Assembly: GCA_903910495.1 (NCBI GenBank)
Contig: CAIVZW010000733.1
Location: 1-14,779, forward strand
Source of the DNA: an uncultured beta proteobacterium
GTDB lineage: Bacteria; Pseudomonadota; Gammaproteobacteria; Burkholderiales; Rhodocyclaceae
DNA: 14,779 nt
Reading direction: 5' to 3'
Under the pieces are notes generated by a model. It saw only the letters and a list, made by a program, of their open reading frames with translations. It did no database searches and was not told the origin of the DNA. The position numbers and the translations under genes were made by a program. Shown piece after piece: positions 11,921-14,779 of this stretch. Position 1 is the first letter of the stretch, and every line of letters starts with the position of its first letter.

Positions 11921-12540
11921 TTGCGCGCCTCCTGGCGTACCACCAGAGCGTCGAGCGCATCGATGTCCTCATCCTTTACATGCACCAACTGTTTCCACTT
12001 GTCGACGTCGACTTCCTCGATATCGGCCTCACGCGAAGGCCATTCACCATCCCGGAGGCACATGATGCAGCGCACGATTTCGACCACGCCCTGCAGCAAC
12101 AGGAGCGCGCCAGCTACCGGAATGACGGCCTTGAACGGGTAGATTATCGGGCCGTCCGGCATCGAACTGGAGTGCTCATTGATTGCAAAGGACTCGGCGG
12201 CATACGTGTAGCCAGCCCACGCGAGCGCCACCACGCCGGGGATAAAAAATACGAAGTACAGCACGAGGTCGATCGACGCCTGCGTGCGCGGCATGAAGAA
12301 TCCATACAGTATGTCACCACGCACATGGCCATTCTTCGACAACGTGTAGGCGCCGGCCATCATGAACGCGGACCCGTAGAGCATGTTCATGACATCGTAT
12401 GTCCAGTCATGGGGGCGACCGAACACGTAGCGCGAAATTACTTCCCAGAAAATCAGCAGGGTAAGGCCGAAGATTGTCCAGGAGAAAACCTGACCTGCCC
12501 ATGTGTTTATCGTGTCGACTAACAGCAGCAGTTTCTTCAT
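11917..12540 (-). CDS. dctQ: TRAP transporter small permease DctQ
   Basis: The small membrane subunit of the TRAP transporter, which forms the membrane complex with DctM. With the ATG at 12540 it has 207 residues. Four hydrophobic segments lie near residues 17-37, 48-66, 90-111 and 131-152. Conserved DctQ features are 'FWEVISRYVFGRPHDWTYDV' (31-50) and 'GHVRGDILYG' (71-80). After helix 4 there is an unusually acidic cytoplasmic-type tail (~160-207). I chose the start giving 'MKKLLLLVDTIN'; an upstream in-frame ATG at 12573 would add 11 residues, and neither has a strong ribosome site. Weak initiation would fit lower DctQ than DctP levels. The stop overlaps dctM. A structured 313-nt spacer separates it from dctP. 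Confidence 0.93.
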   Translation of the reverse strand: MKKLLLLVDTINTWAGQVFSWTIFGLTLLIFWEVISRYVFGRPHDWTYDVMNMLYGSAFMMAGAYTLSKNGHVRGDILYGFFMPRTQASIDLVLYFVFFIPGVVALAWAGYTYAAESFAINEHSSSMPDGPIIYPFKAVIPVAGALLLLQGVVEIVRCIMCLRDGEWPSREADIEEVDVDKWKQLVHVKDEDIDALDALVVRQEARK

Positions 12541-12682
12541 GATTATTGGTCCCGTGGAGGTGACAGGCGCCATGGTGCCCGCGATAATCTAGCTGCCTGA
12601 TGCATGTTTCTGAAGATCAAGAGAAGCCTTACAGTTCGATCGGAAGGTGTCGCGCGACCGCGCTCTCCAATGGGGCAAAGCC

Positions 12683-12705
12683 GCAACGACCGTACCGGTC
12701 GTTGC
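12683..12705. repeat. Perfect 10-bp inverted repeat with 3-nt loop
   Basis: GCAACGACCG, loop TAC, CGGTCGTTGC. On the - strand transcript it forms a strong GC-rich stem-loop downstream of dctP. No U-run follows it on that strand, so read-through to dctQM is expected. It could act as a 3'-end stabiliser or be the core of a REP-like element. Confidence 0.75.
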
Positions 12706-12724
12706 AAGCCATTTCTGTCGCCCC

Positions 12725-12826
12725 TTGGCAAGGGAGGTGCCCGGCGCTCGGTTAGAACGTTGCTACCGGGCATACGCTTGCGATGATTTTTCTGCCAATA
12801 TGCTCAGCCCAGAGGCCCCTTGCCAA
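12725..12826. repeat. Long-range inverted repeat, 10-bp arms 82 bp apart
   Basis: TTGGCAAGGG at 12725-12734 is the exact reverse complement of CCCTTGCCAA at 12817-12826. The shorter TGCCCGG/CCGGGCA pair (12738-12744, 12766-12772) lies inside, so both can pair at once as a branched structure. Together with the 12683-12705 hairpin this makes a compact structured block of about 145 nt. Confidence 0.55.
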
Positions 12827-12853
12827 AATAGTGCGCATAGCCCGCCTTCTGGT

Positions 12854-13957
12854 CTACCTGCGCCAGTACATAACACGTTTTGCCCAAGCCTTCTGGGACT
12901 CAATAACCTTGGCAAACAGGGGGTTCTCGGCGGACCGCTTCTGCATCACCACATCCCATGCCTTGAGTTGTGCGTCGAGTATGACTTTGGGCGTCCGATA
13001 GGCCTTTATCTTATCGACAGTCTGCAGTTCGATGAAGTCCTTCGACATGCGGTCCATCTGTTTCCACGCCGCATCCGCGCTGGCGGCGTGGCTCGCGTGC
13101 ATGAGTATGGTTTTCAGATCACTCGGCAGCGCGTCATATTTTTTGCGGTTTATCATTATTTCACAGACGTTCGTGGACTGATGGTAACTCTGCTGCAGAT
13201 AGTATTTGGCCACGTCCGGAAAGCCCATGATCCGATCGTCGGTGGCGCTGGCGAACTCGGCGCCATCAAGCACACCCCGGTCCATGGACGGGACAATATC
13301 CCCCGGCGCTAGTTGCACCGTACTCATTTGCAGTTCCTTGAACATATCCACGGCAAGGCCTGCCGTGCGATATTTCAGCCCTTTCAGATCGCTCAGCCCC
13401 TTGATCTGCTTCTTGAACCATCCCATCGGCTCGCACGGCACCGGGGCAAACAAGAAACTTACCATGTCGAGTTTCGCAGCCGCTTGGATCTCCGCGTACA
13501 GTTCCTTGCCTCCGCCGTACTCGATCCAGCCCAGCAGTTCATTCGCACTCATGCCAAAGTCAGGGCCGGTGCCGTAAAGGGCGAATGCAGTGTTCTTGCC
13601 GAACCAGAACGCGGGAATACCGTGTCCCCCGTCTATGACTCCTTTGCTGGTAGCTTCGATCACCTGCAAAGCAGGTACAACAGCGCCGGCTGGCAACATG
13701 TCGATCTTGAGCCGCCCGCCGGACAGATCAAAGACCTTTTTGGTCCAGTCGACCGCAAGCTTGTGATAGAGGAATTTCACCGGCCAAGTGCTCTGGAAAC
13801 GCATCGTAATGGGCGCGCTCTGTGCCTGCGCGACGATCGGAAAACCGGCGATCGCGGCACCTGCGACGGTGCTTGATAGGAAACGGCGGCGCGATGAAAC
13901 GGGTGCAACGTTGACTTGCGGACTGATCGGTTCAGAAACCGGGTATGAACTTGACAT
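12854..13957 (-). CDS. dctP: TRAP transporter substrate-binding protein DctP (FcbT1/TakP-like), Tat-exported
   Basis: The periplasmic receptor that captures the substrate for the DctQM permease; 367 residues from the ATG at 13957. A Tat signal is clear: 'SRRRFLS' at 22-28, a hydrophobic stretch, and a probable cleavage after 'AQA' near residue 45. The mature part matches the keto-acid/'mannitol-chloroaromatic' branch: 'GGRLKIDMLPAGAVV' (80-94), 'GVIDGGHGIPAFWFGKN' (106-122), 'PMGWFKKQIKGLSDLKGLKYR' around 177-197 and 'DRGVLDGAEF' (226-235). Arg197 is the carboxylate-binding Arg of the family. From memory of TakP, its sodium/substrate ligands Gln and Trp appear as Glu176 and Phe235 here. The chosen start has AGGAG at 13964-13968, 6 nt away. 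An upstream ATG at 14008 would add 17 residues but lacks such a site. The substrate is unknown; an organic or keto acid is likely. Confidence 0.94.
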   Translation of the reverse strand: MSSSYPVSEPISPQVNVAPVSSRRRFLSSTVAGAAIAGFPIVAQAQSAPITMRFQSTWPVKFLYHKLAVDWTKKVFDLSGGRLKIDMLPAGAVVPALQVIEATSKGVIDGGHGIPAFWFGKNTAFALYGTGPDFGMSANELLGWIEYGGGKELYAEIQAAAKLDMVSFLFAPVPCEPMGWFKKQIKGLSDLKGLKYRTAGLAVDMFKELQMSTVQLAPGDIVPSMDRGVLDGAEFASATDDRIMGFPDVAKYYLQQSYHQSTNVCEIMINRKKYDALPSDLKTILMHASHAASADAAWKQMDRMSKDFIELQTVDKIKAYRTPKVILDAQLKAWDVVMQKRSAENPLFAKVIESQKAWAKRVMYWRR

Positions 13958-13963
13958 GGCTGA

Positions 13964-13968
13964 CTCCT
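13964..13968 (-). promoter_or_regulatory. dctP: Ribosome binding site fixing the dctP start
   Basis: AGGAG on the - strand sits 6 nt before the ATG at 13957. It favours that start over the in-frame ATG at 14008, whose upstream sequence has no comparable purine-rich site. Confidence 0.75.
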
Positions 13969-14158
13969 GTGAGATCGGTTGGGTAACAGGTACAACTTCC
14001 TGTGTCACTCACTAGTCATAGCGTGAGCAGCACAACACCATAAACTTTTTCAAAGCAAAGACGATTGTATCCTAACAGGCAACATTTCATTACTTATATA
14101 CCTAACGGAAATATAATACTAAACATCTAGATTGCAACAACTGCTCTCAAAACAAGAA

Positions 14159-14202
14159 CTAAATAAAGCAACCCGCCGAAAGTAGCGGGGAATTGAACCC
14201 GC
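14159..14202 (-). terminator. Competing hairpins with T-rich tail, probable terminator of the CGGC gene or attenuator
   Basis: Read on the - strand, GCGGG (14202-14198) can pair with CCCGC (14189-14185), or that same CCCGC can pair with a second GCGGG (14176-14172). The second pairing is followed by a T-rich run (TTGCTTTATTT, about 14171-14161), as in an intrinsic terminator. The stems are only 5 bp. It lies 77 nt after the CGGC-gene stop and about 200 nt before dctP. Confidence 0.45.
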
Positions 14203-14278
14203 AGAGATTAAATCTATTGGAGTCTCAGGCCTCTAACTCAGTGAGGATTGATGATTGCCTTTATCTCCGGGGAAAATC

Positions 14279-14725
14279 CTAATCGTAACTTCGACGCGTG
14301 GATTCGTCAGCCATAGTGGGTTTGATAAATGACTTCCATTCGATGGTTTCCCATGTTCCAAGACTAGTGTGCGTGTTCAAATACTTTTCTGGTATCGGGT
14401 GCGTACCAACCACCACCTTTACCGGATAGCGATTTTCCAGGAAGGCTTTGAATGTCTGGATATGCGGACATGGCGGAAAGCCAACCACCATCCCGGTCGC
14501 CAGATGAATCACCATAGCGCCGTTTTTTACCATCTCATCTGCCGCATATTCAATGTTGCCTCCCGGGCAGCCATCGCATGTCGTGAAACCTATCAACTCA
14601 AGTTCGGTATCCGTGTATTGGCTGAAAGCGCCTTCCTTGTTCCTTATCGCACGAAGACATTTTCCCCCCGCACAACGGCGATAGCGATCACAGATAATTA
14701 TTCCAATCTTGGTCTTTGAGGTCAT
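14279..14725 (-). CDS. CGGC-domain Cys-rich protein (putative metal-binding)
   Basis: A 148-residue protein of the CGGC-domain family, whose function is not established; metal binding is suspected from the conserved cysteines. The N-terminus starts with a beta strand 'KIGIIICDRYRRCAGGKC' carrying Cys12, Cys18 and Cys23. The central motif, usually CGGC-P-G, reads 'CDGCPGG' with Cys50 and Cys53, and is followed by 'GFPPCPH' (82-88, Cys86 and His88) and 'VVVGTH' (104-109). No signal peptide or membrane segment is visible, so it is probably cytoplasmic. The last ~30 residues are polar and not recognised. The ATG has AGGA about 10 nt upstream. It points the same way as the TRAP operon but is separated by 321 nt with a probable terminator, so co-transcription is doubtful. 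Upstream sequence is cut by the window edge. Confidence 0.82.
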   Translation of the reverse strand: MTSKTKIGIIICDRYRRCAGGKCLRAIRNKEGAFSQYTDTELELIGFTTCDGCPGGNIEYAADEMVKNGAMVIHLATGMVVGFPPCPHIQTFKAFLENRYPVKVVVGTHPIPEKYLNTHTSLGTWETIEWKSFIKPTMADESTRRSYD

Positions 14726-14779
14726 TTCAGTTTTTCCTAATTGAGTTAATCAGAACCCGTTAATAAGTCGATGGTCTTC

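Larger units (their letters stand above)
12541..12853. other. Structured dctP-dctQ intergenic spacer (313 nt)
   Basis: No convincing gene lies here. Short frames cross it on both strands but lack ribosome sites and family features. It holds three inverted repeats: a perfect 10-bp hairpin (12683-12705), a 7-bp pair TGCCCGG/CCGGGCA (12738-12744 and 12766-12772) and a 10-bp pair TTGGCAAGGG/CCCTTGCCAA (12725-12734 and 12817-12826). Transcribed with the operon, these could stabilise the upstream dctP message. Alternatively the block is a dispersed palindromic repeat inserted into the operon. Confidence 0.6.
13958..14278. other. AT-rich intergenic region upstream of dctP (321 nt)
   Basis: No gene is seen. 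From about 14030 to 14170 the sequence is clearly more AT-rich than its surroundings. It holds a TACAAT -10-like hexamer on the - strand (14064-14069) without a good -35. It also holds a direct repeat GTTAGG (- strand) at 14071-14076 and 14101-14106, and a weak CTCAC/GTGAG inverted repeat (14008-14012, 14023-14027). The CCCGC/GCGGG hairpin set lies at 14172-14202. It is the likely promoter region of the TRAP operon and the 3' region of the CGGC gene. Confidence 0.6.

Noticed and set aside
12543..12773. 76-codon - strand frame in the dctP-dctQ gap
   Set aside because: Arg/Pro-rich product translated from the palindromic block, with no ribosome site; best seen as repeat-derived sequence.
12647..13312. 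221-codon + strand frame crossing the spacer and the dctP 3' end
   Set aside because: It is antisense to dctP, passes through the inverted repeats, and its product has no recognisable domain.
14030..14060. Possible sigma-54 promoter before dctP
   Set aside because: The best GG/GC pair on the - strand has 9 nt between the doublets instead of 10 and lacks the rest of the consensus.
14185..14202. tRNA T-arm-like sequence on the - strand (GCGGGTTCAATTC then CCCGC)
   Set aside because: The GTTCAATTC core looks like a T-loop, but the 5-bp stem needs an 8-nt loop, there is no acceptor stem, no CCA and no cloverleaf upstream. At most a relic; more simply part of the hairpin set.

Overview
The window reads as a chromosomal segment of a Betaproteobacterium, most likely of the Rhodocyclales type. 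This rests on the order smc-zipA-ligA, a LigA with the variant 'MLSIRTETD' stretch that I associate with Betaproteobacteria, and moderately high GC. The taxonomic call is inference from protein character and gene order; no database was searched.

Left part (1-8693, all + strand): seven tightly packed core genes. They are the 3' three quarters of smc (chromosome condensation), zipA (FtsZ-ring anchor), ligA (NAD-dependent DNA ligase), galU (UDP-glucose synthesis), a hypoxanthine/guanine phosphoribosyltransferase, an MtnP-family phosphorylase that looks like S-methyl-5'-thioinosine phosphorylase, and peptide deformylase. Gaps are 16 nt or less, or the genes overlap, so one operon or a set of nested transcripts is likely. 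The phosphorylase carries Asn at the position that favours 6-oxopurines. Its product, hypoxanthine, is the substrate of the preceding gene, giving a two-step salvage module for the methylthioadenosine by-product of polyamine synthesis.

Middle (8694-10018): after a short region with a plausible sigma-70 promoter and a perfect palindrome beside its -35 box, a single gene of the ornithine cyclodeaminase/mu-crystallin/alanine dehydrogenase family follows. It lacks the catalytic Asp of true ornithine cyclodeaminase. A nested hairpin lies just after it, between the convergent gene blocks.

Right part (10019-14779, all - strand): a TRAP transporter operon in the order dctP (Tat-exported binding protein), dctQ, dctM. 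It resembles the 'mannitol/chloroaromatic' (FcbT/TakP-like) branch and probably takes up an organic or keto acid; the substrate is unknown. The dctM product is about 200 residues longer than usual and contains an acidic soluble insert. The dctP-dctQ gap (about 313 nt) holds several inverted repeats, including a perfect 10-bp hairpin. Upstream of dctP is a 321-nt AT-rich region with mutually exclusive hairpins and a spaced direct repeat, then a small Cys-rich CGGC-domain protein.

I did not find a clearly new multi-gene system. No CRISPR array, insertion sequence, phage gene or intact RNA gene is visible. The points most worth checking are the structured dctP-dctQ spacer, the three-way hairpin region before dctP, and the DctM insert.
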